From Streptomyces sp. NBC_01353 (GTDB taxonomy: Bacteria > Actinomycetota > Actinomycetes > Streptomycetales > Streptomycetaceae): 64,000 bases of DNA. A program made the translations under genes and the position numbers. Below the pieces are notes generated by a model, which saw only the letters and a program-made list of their open reading frames with translations, did not search any database and was not told the DNA's origin. How positions within the stretch are numbered: the first letter of the stretch is position 1; every line of letters starts with the position of its first letter. The stretch spans positions 1-64,000 of the forward strand of contig NZ_CP108353.1 in NCBI RefSeq assembly GCF_036237275.1, read 5' to 3'. Below are positions 40,090-48,206 of the stretch, piece by piece.

Positions 40090-40308
40090 TCAGGGGATCG
40101 TGCCGCGGGTGACCCAGTCGCCGTGGGCGACGAGGAGGTCCGAGAAGCTGACGTAGACGATGCCGGCGAGCTTGGCGGTGTTCACGCCCCATCGCCGCAT
40201 GGTGGACACGGAGACGGGGTGTCCGGTCTCGGCGAAGAGATGCTTGGCCTCCTCGTAGGTCACCAGGTCCTGGTCGAGCGGGTAGGGCTGGATGGTACTG
40301 ACGGCCAC
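40090..40308 (-). CDS. Excisionase/MerR-like small HTH protein (72 aa)
   Basis: ATG with GGGAGT. LVTYEEAKHLFAETGHPVSVSTMRRWGVNTAKLAG resembles the winged-helix of excisionases and MerR-type DNA-binding domains (helix, turn, helix, then VYVSFSDLLVAH wing). Isolated between a terminator and an inverted repeat. A role in excision or repression is likely, partner unknown. Confidence 0.7.
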   Translation of the reverse strand: MAVSTIQPYPLDQDLVTYEEAKHLFAETGHPVSVSTMRRWGVNTAKLAGIVYVSFSDLLVAHGDWVTRGTIP

Positions 40309-40379
40309 GCGGGACTCCCGGGGATCGGCGGCCGGAGTTCGCAGCTCCTTCGGCCGATATGCGGGTGTGGTGCGGATGC

Positions 40380-40402
40380 TGACAGTCCGTTTGAGACTGT
40401 CA
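40380..40402. promoter_or_regulatory. Inverted repeat upstream of the Xis-like gene
   Basis: TGACAGT-N9-ACTGTCA, 72 bases before its ATG; candidate operator or weak promoter element. Confidence 0.4.
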
Positions 40403-40445
40403 TGTGATGAGTGTGTGGGCGACTAGTAGACCAGCGGCACGGCGA

Positions 40446-40985
40446 TCAGGTTGCACGTCGTGCGGAAGATTCTTTTCGCGCGATGTGATCGTCGGCGATC
40501 TGGGCGAGGGTCCAGGTGCGGGAGACGCCGTCGTCGTCGGCGCAGAACCGGTTCACGCAGACCGCGGCCTCGCGATCGCGGCGCCAGAACAGGCCCCAGG
40601 TTCCGCAGCCGGGGCAGGCCTGCCGTCGGATCACCTTGGACTCCCCCATGGCGAGGGCGTGCTCGAGGCCGTGCCGGTAGATCAGGGCCTCGCGGGCGCG
40701 CTGCCGTTCGGCGTCGAGGTGGGCGGTGTGCTCGCGCATCCAGTCGTAAACCATGTCGGCCCGCTCGGGCCGGGGGCCGGCGTCCGGTGCGACTGCCCGG
40801 GTGTGCTCGGTGACTTCGTCGACCGCGGCCCGGATGTGGTCGTAGATCGCGATTCGGATCGGTACTGACGGGGTGTCGGCCTTCGCGGCGCGCTCGTGGT
40901 GCTGGCCGCGGCCGGGCTGGAGGAACTCGGCCTGCAGCAACCGGAGGCGGCTGGCCGGCGTGTAGTCGTCGTCCCCTGCGCTCAT
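40446..40985 (-). CDS. Zinc-ribbon hypothetical protein (179 aa)
   Basis: ATG at 40985 with GGGGA. Helical middle (IRIAIYDHIRAAVDEVTEHTR, YDWMREHTAHLDAERQRAREALIYRHGLEHAL), then RRQACPGCGTWGLFWRRDREAAVCVNRFCADDDG, a zinc ribbon, and WTLAQIADDHIARKE. This pattern is known to me from several Streptomyces phage-like loci but without function. Confidence 0.6.
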   Translation of the reverse strand: MSAGDDDYTPASRLRLLQAEFLQPGRGQHHERAAKADTPSVPIRIAIYDHIRAAVDEVTEHTRAVAPDAGPRPERADMVYDWMREHTAHLDAERQRAREALIYRHGLEHALAMGESKVIRRQACPGCGTWGLFWRRDREAAVCVNRFCADDDGVSRTWTLAQIADDHIARKESSARRAT

Positions 40986-41207
40986 CGTGTCCCCGTCCGC
41001 CGTGCGGCCCCCGGGGGCGCGTGCGTGGACGGTGTGTGCCAGGGGCGCGCGCCGGGGGCCGGAGTCTGTCACTCCGGGTGATTCCGGACGCCCCATCGTG
41101 GCACAGATGTGGCGGTAGTTGAACGCGCTGTGCGTGTTGATCAACGGTCCGCAACAGAGCGTGTCGGGGGTTCTCCCATTTCACCCCGCAATGTCTGCTG
41201 GCATATG

Positions 41208-41546
41208 TCAGACGAGCTCGGGGGCGCGCCTCATCTCCTCGAGCATCACGCGCAGGTCCTGATACTGGGACTCCCCCACGACGTCGTGGGCGCGGGCGCC
41301 GTCGACTAGCAGGAGGACCGCATCGAGGGTGGAGACGAACGTCGAGGCGGTGGCCGGGTCGTTCAGACTCTGACCACTGGCGAGGAGCATCGACTGCACC
41401 GTGAAGGCCAGTTCCTGCTCCGAGCTGTGTTCGACGGCGGCGAGCGGGACCTTCGTACGGCGGGACCGGTGAGCAAGGTGGATCACGGAACCGTCGCCGG
41501 GGCCGGGGCCGGCCGGGGGCGTGGGTGCGTGCTCTGCTGAGGTCAT
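41208..41546 (-). CDS. Hypothetical helical protein (112 aa)
   Basis: ATG with GCGGAGA. The C-terminal 60 residues (LAFTVQSMLLASGQSLNDPATASTFVSTLDAVLLLVDGARAHDVV) are hydrophobic-helical. N-terminus Pro/Gly-rich. Not recognised. Confidence 0.5.
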   Translation of the reverse strand: MTSAEHAPTPPAGPGPGDGSVIHLAHRSRRTKVPLAAVEHSSEQELAFTVQSMLLASGQSLNDPATASTFVSTLDAVLLLVDGARAHDVVGESQYQDLRVMLEEMRRAPELV

Positions 41547-42009
41547 TGGGGCGTCTCCGCTCCGGGGCAGTCGGGAAGGGTTCTCGCTGCCCGGCTCCCC
41601 TGGTCGGGCTTCGAAGCCGGGATGGCTGCCATCCACCCCGGGGAGGCCACTGTCCCACCAAACCGGACCGTCTGGGGAGGTCGGGTCGGTTTTTAGAGCC
41701 TTCTTGCATAAACAAACCACACGATTCAGGCCATACCGAGGGCGGGTGGGGCCGAAAAAGTACGGAACCGTGTCCATGAACGCGAACGGCCCCTGCGGTA
41801 CGTGGGGACGGAGTTTTGCCGACAACGACCACGACGCCCCGCAGGGGCCCAGAGACCTCACGGGCAAGCCCGTCAGATGACGGTGATTGTAGTGAAGAGG
41901 CTCGCCACACGGGTAGGGGCATCCCCGGCCACTCCCCCGTCCGCATCCGGACATGAAGCGGCCCCGCTCCCCCACTGTCGGGTGAGGGGCGGGGCCGCTG
42001 TGGCCGGTG
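41547..42009. other. Intergenic region with long-stem hairpin and AT-rich segment
   Basis: Between the 112-aa gene and the parB terminator. Contains an AT-rich part (41690-41725), a long-loop inverted repeat (GGCCCCTGCGG, arms at 41788-41798 and 41839-41849) and a strong terminator. No supported ORF on either strand. Confidence 0.5.
41958..41998 (-). terminator. Terminator after parB
   Basis: GCGGCCCCGCTCCCC stem, 11-base loop, near-perfect complement; 12 bases beyond parB. Confidence 0.75.
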
Positions 42010-43323
42010 TCAGTCCTGCAGGAGAGCAGTCACCTTGGCCAGGATGCTCGCGAGCTCCTCGCGCTCGGCCGGACTGCAGCTCTCGCGCATGGCCGCCGCG
42101 ACGGTATCCGGGTCGCCGACCGCGAAGTACCGGTGGACCAGGCGGCTTCGCTGGTGGTCGTCCATCGCCTTGAAGGCAATATCCATCACGGCAGCGCCGT
42201 CCCTCCACGGCATGGCCGGCACACCGGACGAAGGACCCGCCGGGCGCAGCGGCGCTTCAACAGTCGGAGCGTTGGCGGGTTCCGGCTCGGGCGCGCTGCC
42301 CGGGTCGGCGTCTGCGCCGTCGGCGAGGACGGGAGTCCGGCCGTCGCGGTTGGATCGCGGGTCCGGGACCGGGGCGGGCCTCTCAGGGACCATTGCTCTG
42401 TGGAAGTCGGCCGGCTTCGCCCAGTTGACGCCGCCGTCCGGGCCCCTCTCGAGTGGACGTTCAGACGCCAGCACGGCACTACGTGCACCTTCGGCCGCGG
42501 TCTGCTCCGGTGAGGATGTCCCCGCCGGTCTTACGGCCGTAAAACTTTCGCCGCTGGCTGCTGCCGGCGTGGGCGCCTCGGCCTCGCGCTTGGCGGCCTC
42601 CTTCGCCTCGCGCCTTTCCTCGGCTGCCCTGTGACGTTCGGCTTCGCGCGTGGTCCACCACGCGTCTTGCTGCTCGGCGGTGAGGCCTTCCTTCTTGACC
42701 AGTGCGCCGAGCTTGCGGGCGTCCTCGAGGGTGATGTCCTTCGCGCGCACACGGTCCTGTATCCCGGGGTGCAGGTAGGTGAGGCAGACGCGTTGGGTGA
42801 CCCAGCCGTCGACCCGCTCGAAGTGCTCCGCGACCTTGCGGTTCGATCCGAACTCGGCGACCAGGGCCGCGACCGCGTACGCCTCTTCGATGTGGTCGAA
42901 GTTCTGCCGGTCGACGTTCTCGGAGACGACTGCCTCCATGAACGTCTTGCGGTCCTTGGCGAAGTCGTCGTTGGCGACGCAGTCGAGGGTGCTCAGTCCG
43001 ACGGCGGATGCGCCTCGGTAGCGCCGCTCGCCGCTGACAAGGACGTAGTCGATCTCTCCGATGCGGTCGGCGTGCTCGGGCCAGAGCTTCAGGTAGGAGC
43101 TGCGGCTGACCACGGGGCAGGGCTGGTTCTGGCGGCGGGCGAGGCTCTTACCAAAGTCGATCAACTCGTCCTTGGTGCCGAAGTCGGTCCTCGGGTTGAC
43201 CAGGTTCGGTGACAGGCGTGTGAGGGGCACGCGGTAGAGCCGGCCGTCGGCCTTGGTATCGACGACGGGCGACGCATCTGCATCGGCGCCCCAGAAGTCG
43301 TCGTACTCATGCCGGTCGCTCAT
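42010..43323 (-). CDS. parB: ParB-family partition protein
   Basis: 437 residues, starting one base into the ParA stop (TGATG). ParB features in order: LYRVPLTRLSPNLVNPRTDF (N-terminal domain), DYVLVSGERRYRGASAVGL (GERRxRA CTP/nuclease box), NFDHIEEAYAVAALVAEFGSNRKVAEHFERVDGWVTQRVCL (HTH), a long acidic/Ala linker, and a C-terminal domain. It should load on the GTTTTACGGCCGTAAAAC sites upstream of parA. A copy of that site with one change lies in the coding region (42528-42545). The tail is longer than in chromosomal ParB. Confidence 0.9.
   Translation of the reverse strand: MSDRHEYDDFWGADADASPVVDTKADGRLYRVPLTRLSPNLVNPRTDFGTKDELIDFGKSLARRQNQPCPVVSRSSYLKLWPEHADRIGEIDYVLVSGERRYRGASAVGLSTLDCVANDDFAKDRKTFMEAVVSENVDRQNFDHIEEAYAVAALVAEFGSNRKVAEHFERVDGWVTQRVCLTYLHPGIQDRVRAKDITLEDARKLGALVKKEGLTAEQQDAWWTTREAERHRAAEERREAKEAAKREAEAPTPAAASGESFTAVRPAGTSSPEQTAAEGARSAVLASERPLERGPDGGVNWAKPADFHRAMVPERPAPVPDPRSNRDGRTPVLADGADADPGSAPEPEPANAPTVEAPLRPAGPSSGVPAMPWRDGAAVMDIAFKAMDDHQRSRLVHRYFAVGDPDTVAAAMRESCSPAEREELASILAKVTALLQD
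42528..42545. repeat. parS-like site inside parB
   Basis: Same 18-bp palindrome as the two sites upstream of parA, with one mismatch (GTCTTA instead of GTTTTA). Confidence 0.6.
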
Positions 43324-44051
43324 CACCTGGCCCCCGCGTACTTCTGCCTGCGCAGCTGGTGCTCGAGGGCGAGGGCCACGAAGTCCTGCTTGGCCTTGGT
43401 GGCGGTGTGGTTCGACTCGTATTGAGTGCAGAACCGGCCGGCGGTGATGCCGCGGGCGTGCGGCTTGTAGTGCCGGATGGTGGTGTTGTACAGCTCCCAG
43501 TTCCGCGTCTTCACGACGTTCTGGGTTCGCTCGAGGTCGGCGTCGCTGTCGCGGGGGTCCCAGTTGCTGATGAGCACGCCGTAGGGGATCTGCCGGGGGA
43601 TCAGGACGCGCTCGATTGTCGTCTTGGTGGGGGTGAATCCGGCGCCCTCGGCCTCGAGCGGGACGATGACGTCGTCGGCGATGTCGAGGATTGCCCTGAG
43701 GGAGTCGCCGACGGTTCCGTCGCCGAGGGGGTCGATGGACTCGTCTGCTGCCTTGCCCTTGAGGGGCATGAAGCCGGGGGTGTCGACGATGATGATGTCG
43801 GCCCGGGCGCGGCGCAGGCGCCTCAGGTTCTCGGTGTTGTCGCTGGCGTCCACGACTCGGAAGGGGACGGGCCGACCCTGCTGCTGGACCTTGTCGGCCC
43901 ATTCGATGCTGGTGCCCTGAGGGTCTATCGAGACGACGGCGACGGACTGGGCGTCTCCGAGGATCTCGGAGTAGACGGCGGCGAGGTTGACCGTGATGGT
44001 CGACTTCCCGACTCCGCCCTTCTGGTTCAAAAGCACGGTGATGTACGGCAT
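43323..44051 (-). CDS. parA: ParA-family partition ATPase
   Basis: 242 residues with GGAGA site. Deviant Walker A KGGVGKST at residues 11-18, VVSIDPQGT and ADIIIVDTPGF (Walker B), then IPYGVLISNW. No N-terminal HTH, so it is a short ParA like chromosomal ones. With ParB it moves plasmid copies, driven by ATP and the nucleoid. Immediately before parB, sharing one base. Confidence 0.93.
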   Translation of the reverse strand: MPYITVLLNQKGGVGKSTITVNLAAVYSEILGDAQSVAVVSIDPQGTSIEWADKVQQQGRPVPFRVVDASDNTENLRRLRRARADIIIVDTPGFMPLKGKAADESIDPLGDGTVGDSLRAILDIADDVIVPLEAEGAGFTPTKTTIERVLIPRQIPYGVLISNWDPRDSDADLERTQNVVKTRNWELYNTTIRHYKPHARGITAGRFCTQYESNHTATKAKQDFVALALEHQLRRQKYAGAR

Positions 44052-44156
44052 ATGCGGTGGTTCTCCGATTACTTCCCGATGTTCCGGTACTTCGGACGGG
44101 ACGCATCCTCTCAGATGGAGGCCCGGAGACTGAACGCGCGGCAGGAACCTCCGCGT

Positions 44157-44174
44157 GTTTTACGGCCGTAAAAC
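44157..44174. repeat. Candidate parS site 1
   Basis: Perfect 18-bp palindrome GTTTTACGGCCGTAAAAC, resembling the dyad layout of parS but with a different core than chromosomal TGTTTCACGTGAAACA. 106 bases upstream of the parA start. Confidence 0.7.
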
Positions 44175-44240
44175 AGCAGGGGTCTCGGTGCGTGCTCCTG
44201 CCCGCCGGATCGAGCTGTTGCCGCCGCCACCGCTCAGGTT

Positions 44241-44258
44241 GTTTTACGGCCGTAAAAC
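44241..44258. repeat. Candidate parS site 2
   Basis: Identical to site 1 and spaced 84 bp (eight helical turns) from it. Confidence 0.7.
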
Positions 44259-44281
44259 GGCGGCCGCTCTGAAGGCGCCGC

Positions 44282-44578
44282 TCACCGCTGGGGCGTGATG
44301 CGGGTGCGCACGTGCTGGTCGAGCATCTTCCGCTCGACGGCGGCCATGTAGGCGTCCCGCGCCGCGGCCTGGCCGAGGTGCTCGTGGGCGAGGTACCAGT
44401 CAAGGGTGGCGCCCCAGCACTCTGACGTCATGGGGTGGAAGTCGCCGTGGAGGATGCAGGCGGCGGGAGTGAGGGCGGCGAACCTCGGGACGGCGGCGAG
44501 TGTGTCCAAGGCTGGGTCTCCGATCGGCGGCGTCGGTTGAACGACTGCCTCCACGCTCCCGCAGTTCCGGCGGATCAT
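44282..44578 (-). CDS. Hypothetical protein (98 aa)
   Basis: ATG at 44578 after GGGGGGA; an upstream TTG is within the palindrome and less likely. The C-terminal 60 residues (CILHGDFHPMTSECWGATLDWYLAHEHLGQAAARDAYMAAVERKMLDQ) are helical. First gene downstream of the DciA-like gene; just before the parS sites. Function unknown. Confidence 0.5.
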   Translation of the reverse strand: MIRRNCGSVEAVVQPTPPIGDPALDTLAAVPRFAALTPAACILHGDFHPMTSECWGATLDWYLAHEHLGQAAARDAYMAAVERKMLDQHVRTRITPQR

Positions 44579-44589
44579 TCCCCCCGCTC

Positions 44590-44608
44590 GGGTTGACCGC
44601 GGTAACCC
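44590..44608. promoter_or_regulatory. Imperfect palindrome before the 98-aa gene
   Basis: GGGTTGACCGCGGTAACCC, immediately upstream of the start; candidate repressor site together with 44637-44653. Confidence 0.4.
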
Positions 44609-44636
44609 GACGGCCTCCACGCTGGGCACCGCCGGA

Positions 44637-44653
44637 ATATTGCGTCGCAATAT
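44637..44653. promoter_or_regulatory. 17-bp palindrome ATATTGCG-T-CGCAATAT
   Basis: Perfect dyad between the DciA-like gene and the 98-aa gene. TTGCG/CGCAA half-sites recall the operator family but with a tighter core. Confidence 0.5.
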
Positions 44654-44665
44654 CGCGGCGCCGTG

Positions 44666-45472
44666 TCAGGCGGTCTTGAACACCGGCTGGGGCTCGCTGC
44701 TCTGGCCGCCGTGCTTGTAGCGCAGCGCGGCCTGGACGGTGGCCTCGAGCTCGCCGGTCGGCTGGTCCTTCGTCAGGCGGTCGAGCTCGGCGAGGTACTC
44801 GCTGTGCTCCTCGGCCGGGAGTCGGTGAGTGCTGAGGGCGGCGTCCTGGCGGGCGCGGGCCTCGGCGACGGCCCGGGCGAACGGTGTCTCGTCGGCAGGT
44901 GTCTGGTGGTGTTCCCGGTGGACGGCGAGTGCACGGTGGTATCCGTCGGACGCCGTCTCCCGGGTCCGTACGGGTCCGGTCGCGGCCGCGGGCTGGGCCT
45001 CGGGGGCGGCCGGGGTGGTCGGGGTGTCGATGCGGCCGACGGGCAGGATCCGAATCGATGTCACGGTGTCGGTGTCGAGCTTGGTGTTGATCTGGCGGCA
45101 GAGCTGCCCGCCGAGGAGACGAAGCTGTGCGGCGTACGCGTCGGAGCCCGGGCGGACATCGAGGCGGCCGCGGTCGGCGTCGAAGGCGACGGCCTGGACG
45201 CGTCCCGTGTACTGCGGGCACAGCTCGTCCCAGCGGTCGAGGATGCTGCCTCCGCGGACGCCGTCGGCCCACCCCTGCTCGGCGCTGATCTGCCCGAGGA
45301 CGGAGCCGAATCCGACAGGGTCCCGGCCGGTTCCGGCGGTGCGTCGGGAGTGGCGGGCCTTCGCAGGGCGCGCGCCGGTCGGGCCGGCGGAGCGGGATGC
45401 CTTGTAGGCGGCGAGGGCCTGGCGGGCGAGGTCGGCGCCGGAGTGGGCGGGCGTGCTGCTGGGATCGGTCAT
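44666..45472 (-). CDS. DciA/DUF721-like protein (268 aa)
   Basis: ATG at 45472 with GGAGGT. After a basic N-terminus, a core (GSVLGQISAEQGWADGVRGGSILDRWDELCPQYTGRVQAVAFDADRGRLDVRPGS, then LRLLGGQLCRQINTKLDT) matches the DUF721/DciA fold, in which hydrophobic strands and a Trp follow a helix. DciA recruits the replicative helicase DnaB in bacteria without DnaC. A plasmid-borne copy could steer host DnaB to the origin. The C-terminal part is an Ala/Glu helical extension without known domain. Confidence 0.7.
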   Translation of the reverse strand: MTDPSSTPAHSGADLARQALAAYKASRSAGPTGARPAKARHSRRTAGTGRDPVGFGSVLGQISAEQGWADGVRGGSILDRWDELCPQYTGRVQAVAFDADRGRLDVRPGSDAYAAQLRLLGGQLCRQINTKLDTDTVTSIRILPVGRIDTPTTPAAPEAQPAAATGPVRTRETASDGYHRALAVHREHHQTPADETPFARAVAEARARQDAALSTHRLPAEEHSEYLAELDRLTKDQPTGELEATVQAALRYKHGGQSSEPQPVFKTA

Positions 45473-45495
45473 GGTGTTCACCTCCAGGGTGCGGG

Positions 45496-46866
45496 TCAGA
45501 ACGCGGGGGAGAGGGTGGTGCGCAGGGCCTGGTCGACGAGCCGGTTGGTGTAGAGGCGGCGGGCGTCGCGCTCGCTCATGCCGCAGTCGAGCGCGGCACG
45601 GATGAGGCTGAGGTCGCGCTCGGCGTCGCGGCGGTGCTTGAGGACCTCGTCGCGCGGCAGGTCCTCGAGGGCGATGCCGTCCTCGACGCCGTGGACGGTG
45701 GCCTCGCCATCGGCGGACAGCCAGTCGTGCACGGCGTTGCTGGCGGCGGTGAGTGCCCGCTGGACGACGGCGCTCTTCGGCAGCAGGGTCTCCCTGGTCT
45801 CCTCACGTGCGGTGCGCACGGCGGCGATCCGGGCCTTCCGGGCCTGCTCCTCGGCGTGGTGCCAGGCCTCGACGGCGGCGGTCCGCTGGGCGTTCGTGGT
45901 CCACAGCTGGTGGGCGCCCTTGAGGCGGTGAGCCAGCAGCGCGGACGGGCGACGCACCTCGGGCGTCTCAGCGAGGGCGAGGAACGCCCGGACCTCGAGG
46001 ACACTCCATCCGGCGTCGGCGACGTGCCGGACCACCCAGGCGATCCGGGCAACGGCGGCCTGCCGAAGCCACGGCACGGCGGTGATGAGCTCACGGGCGA
46101 GCTGGTGCCGGCGGCCGACCTTGTTGAGCTTCCGGGCCTTCGGCTTCTGCTGCTTGGGGGTGGGGGAGACCTTCTTCCCGCTTGCGAGCTTGCCCTCAGA
46201 GGGAAGAGAGAGAGCACCCGCAGTAGGAACAGTTGAGGTACCGACCTGCATTGGGGTGCAATCCAACCCTGCGGCCCGGGGCGTCCTCGAGCGCTTCCGG
46301 CGAACCTTCCGGGCGGCCTTCTTCGCAAGCTTCCCGATCAGCGCCCGGCCCTGCTCGGCGATCCCGACCGGCACCCGCGCGTACGCCGGCCCGTCCTCGT
46401 CGCGCAGGACGGTACGGATCCCGAGGGCCTCGTCGAACTGCGCAGGGATGACGCGCTCGTAGACGGATGCGAGGCGGACACGCCCGGCGGCGCGGGTGCC
46501 CTTGGAGCGGTACACCAGCAGCCCGGCCTCACGGAGCATGTCGAGGTGGTACTGCACGGTCCGCTCGGACACGCAGAGCTTCCGCGCGAGGTAGTCCACC
46601 CCGGGCCGGCACTCGGCCAGCGCGGACATCTCCTGCGCGATGACGACGGTCGTCGGGCCCCAATTCGGGCCGTGCTGCCGCGACGGCGTGTAGAGGCCGG
46701 AGCCGCCGACCCAGTGCACGGCCTGCATCCACGAGTACGGGTCCGGGGCGATCCGCCCGGTCGTCGTGGAGATCCACTGGTCTACCGCGGGGACCAAGAG
46801 GGCGGCCAGGGAAGGGGCCTGAGTGCCGGTCCGCTGGCACGGGATGTCACCCGAGGGGGCGGACAT
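45496..46866 (-). CDS. Winged-helix replication-type protein (456 aa)
   Basis: Starts at ATG 46866; a GTG at 46926 is an alternative. Residues 45-130 form a wHTH (GVDYLARKLCVSERTVQYHLDMLREAGLLVYRSKGTR), followed by basic segments (AKKAARKVRRKRSRTPR) and a helix-rich C-terminal domain (QLARELITAVPWLRQAAVARIAWVVRHVADAGWSVLEVRAFL). This domain order is widespread in Streptomyces plasmid HTH proteins that I associate with replication or its control. A second such protein besides the rep gene at 7776 is notable. Direct repeats CAGGTACA 18 bp apart lie upstream. Confidence 0.65.
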   Translation of the reverse strand: MSAPSGDIPCQRTGTQAPSLAALLVPAVDQWISTTTGRIAPDPYSWMQAVHWVGGSGLYTPSRQHGPNWGPTTVVIAQEMSALAECRPGVDYLARKLCVSERTVQYHLDMLREAGLLVYRSKGTRAAGRVRLASVYERVIPAQFDEALGIRTVLRDEDGPAYARVPVGIAEQGRALIGKLAKKAARKVRRKRSRTPRAAGLDCTPMQVGTSTVPTAGALSLPSEGKLASGKKVSPTPKQQKPKARKLNKVGRRHQLARELITAVPWLRQAAVARIAWVVRHVADAGWSVLEVRAFLALAETPEVRRPSALLAHRLKGAHQLWTTNAQRTAAVEAWHHAEEQARKARIAAVRTAREETRETLLPKSAVVQRALTAASNAVHDWLSADGEATVHGVEDGIALEDLPRDEVLKHRRDAERDLSLIRAALDCGMSERDARRLYTNRLVDQALRTTLSPAF

Positions 46867-47183
46867 ACGTCGCGAATCGCCCGTGCGGGCGCGCGGAAGC
46901 TGACAAGAGGGTGCTGCGTACTGCACTATGTACCTGCTTTCGCTGTGTACCTGGGAAGGCAAAAGCCCGCCTGGTGGGTGGTGCTTGGTTCGCTGCAGAA
47001 CCTGTTAGATCGCTCGAACGCTCGGACCTCGTCGCCAAACGGGATCTGAACCTCGGGCCTTAGCTCGGATCGCCAAATCCGAGCCGTAGGAAGTGGCCGC
47101 GCACGGTGCTACCAACACCAGCGGCCGGCGGTTGAGGATGAGCCCCCGCCAAGGGGCCCAACGACCTCCCGCCTAGGAAGTCG
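46867..47183. other. Promoter-type region with repeats and hairpin
   Basis: Contains CAGGTACA twice (18 bp apart) upstream of the 456-aa gene, and a perfect 8-bp hairpin GCTCGGAT-CGCCAA-ATCCGAGC near 47064-47085. No coding frame is supported. Candidate regulatory RNA or operator zone. Confidence 0.4.
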
Positions 47184-47348
47184 CTACGTCACCTGATCTC
47201 CCTTACTGGGTGAGGTCTGCCGTGACTGGGTGGCCACGGAAAGCTGAGAGCGCTGACACGCCGACACGAAGGCATCCCTACGCCTCGCGCCCGGCGTGGG
47301 GACGTCGGTCCGCACGGTCCGGCGAAGCTGCCGGACGAGCGCGGTCAT
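47184..47348 (-). CDS. Small basic protein (54 aa)
   Basis: ATG overlaps the upstream TGA (ATGA). Arg- and Thr-rich (TALVRQLRRTVRTDVPTPGARRRD), probably nucleic-acid binding. Supported mainly by coupling to a gene with a good ribosome site. Confidence 0.4.
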   Translation of the reverse strand: MTALVRQLRRTVRTDVPTPGARRRDAFVSACQRSQLSVATQSRQTSPSKGDQVT

Positions 47349-47461
47349 CGGGCGGTGGAGGTAGGCGCGGCGGTGGCGGGCTGCGTCGGCGGTGTGATGT
47401 TCACGCCGGAGCCTCGGGTCCACCTGTCGTACGGGGAGGGTCCCCCGGTACTCTCTGTCAT
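47345..47461 (-). CDS. Small Thr/Pro-rich protein (38 aa)
   Basis: ATG with GGAAAGG. Pro/Thr/Ser-rich and unstructured. First of a two-gene unit. Low complexity makes it uncertain. Confidence 0.4.
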   Translation of the reverse strand: MTESTGGPSPYDRWTRGSGVNITPPTQPATAAPTSTAR

Positions 47462-47777
47462 GCCGGTGCCTTTCCTGTCGGGAGCGCCGGCACTGCCGGC
47501 ACCTTCGTAGAGGGTGTGTGTCGGCTCGGCCCCGCTCCCGGTGTTACCAGCACCAGGACCCCAGCGGGGCCTTTCCGTTGTCTGTTGCGCGTTGCGGCCT
47601 ACCTCATGTCTGAGTGGTCGTCTGGCGCAAGGCGCAGCCTAGCGGTTGAGCTCGCCACCCCGCCAGCTTCCTTCCGAACGTGTCGTACGAGTCGACTTGT
47701 CATCAGATATCCAGGTCATCGGACAGGCGTACGGTTCCCGGGCGTTGTCCTATAACTTTGCACAACAAATAACCTGA
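47462..47777. other. Intergenic region containing the left inverted repeat
   Basis: Holds a long-loop hairpin (GGCCCCGCT arms near 47529-47571) and a partial TTGCGCG motif (47581). The left 38-bp repeat starts at 47746. No ORF supported. Confidence 0.5.
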
Positions 47778-47783
47778 TCAAGC
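47746..47783 (+). repeat. Left 38-bp terminal inverted repeat
   Basis: Begins TGTCCTATAACTTTGCACAA and ends TGATCAAGC. The inverted copy is at 60176-60213 with one mismatch. The stop codon of the 142-aa gene lies in its inner end. Confidence 0.9.
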
Positions 47784-48206
47784 GGCCTGCTGCGCTGTCC
47801 AAGAGGAAGGACGGGGCAGCAAAAAGGAAGTAGGGGATTGAGGGGCGGCGGCCGGGAGTTCGGCTGTCCCGTCCGGCTCCTGCGCGTCGGCTTCGGCTCG
47901 CCGTCCGGCCCGGGCCTTGGTGGCCATCGCCGTGCAGTCCAGGCAGCGGCAGTCGTAGTTGTTGTAGCGGGACTCGTCGTGCGGGAGGTCGTCGATGCGG
48001 GCCTGCCTGCCCTGGGCTTGGGCGTCGGCCAGCGCGGCGGCGAAGTCCTTGTTGGTGCGGGCGTGGAAGCGTGGGACGTTGCGGTGGACGTCGACTGTTG
48101 CGGCGGCTTCGCCGAGGCGGGCGCCGGCCGCGACCTCGGCAAGGAACCGCTTTTGGACTTCCGCGGTGAACTTCTCCGGGCGGCCGCGGCCCGCGCGGGC
48201 AGTCAC
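47778..48206 (-). CDS. HTH protein with zinc motif, possible terminase-small-subunit-like (142 aa)
   Basis: GTGA overlap with the next gene. N-terminal GRPEKFTAEVQKRFLAEVAAGARLGEAAATVDVHRNVPRFHART is the HTH pattern of phage terminase small subunits and TerS-like proteins. Then YNNYDCRCLDCTAMATKARAGRR. No large terminase is in the window. The stop codon is inside the left inverted repeat. An HTH of other origin cannot be excluded. Confidence 0.55.
   Translation of the reverse strand: MTARAGRGRPEKFTAEVQKRFLAEVAAGARLGEAAATVDVHRNVPRFHARTNKDFAAALADAQAQGRQARIDDLPHDESRYNNYDCRCLDCTAMATKARAGRRAEADAQEPDGTAELPAAAPQSPTSFLLPRPSSWTAQQAA

Noticed and set aside
46950-47090. tRNA-like folding
   Set aside because: A hairpin is present but no acceptor stem, T-loop or anticodon arrangement fits a tRNA.
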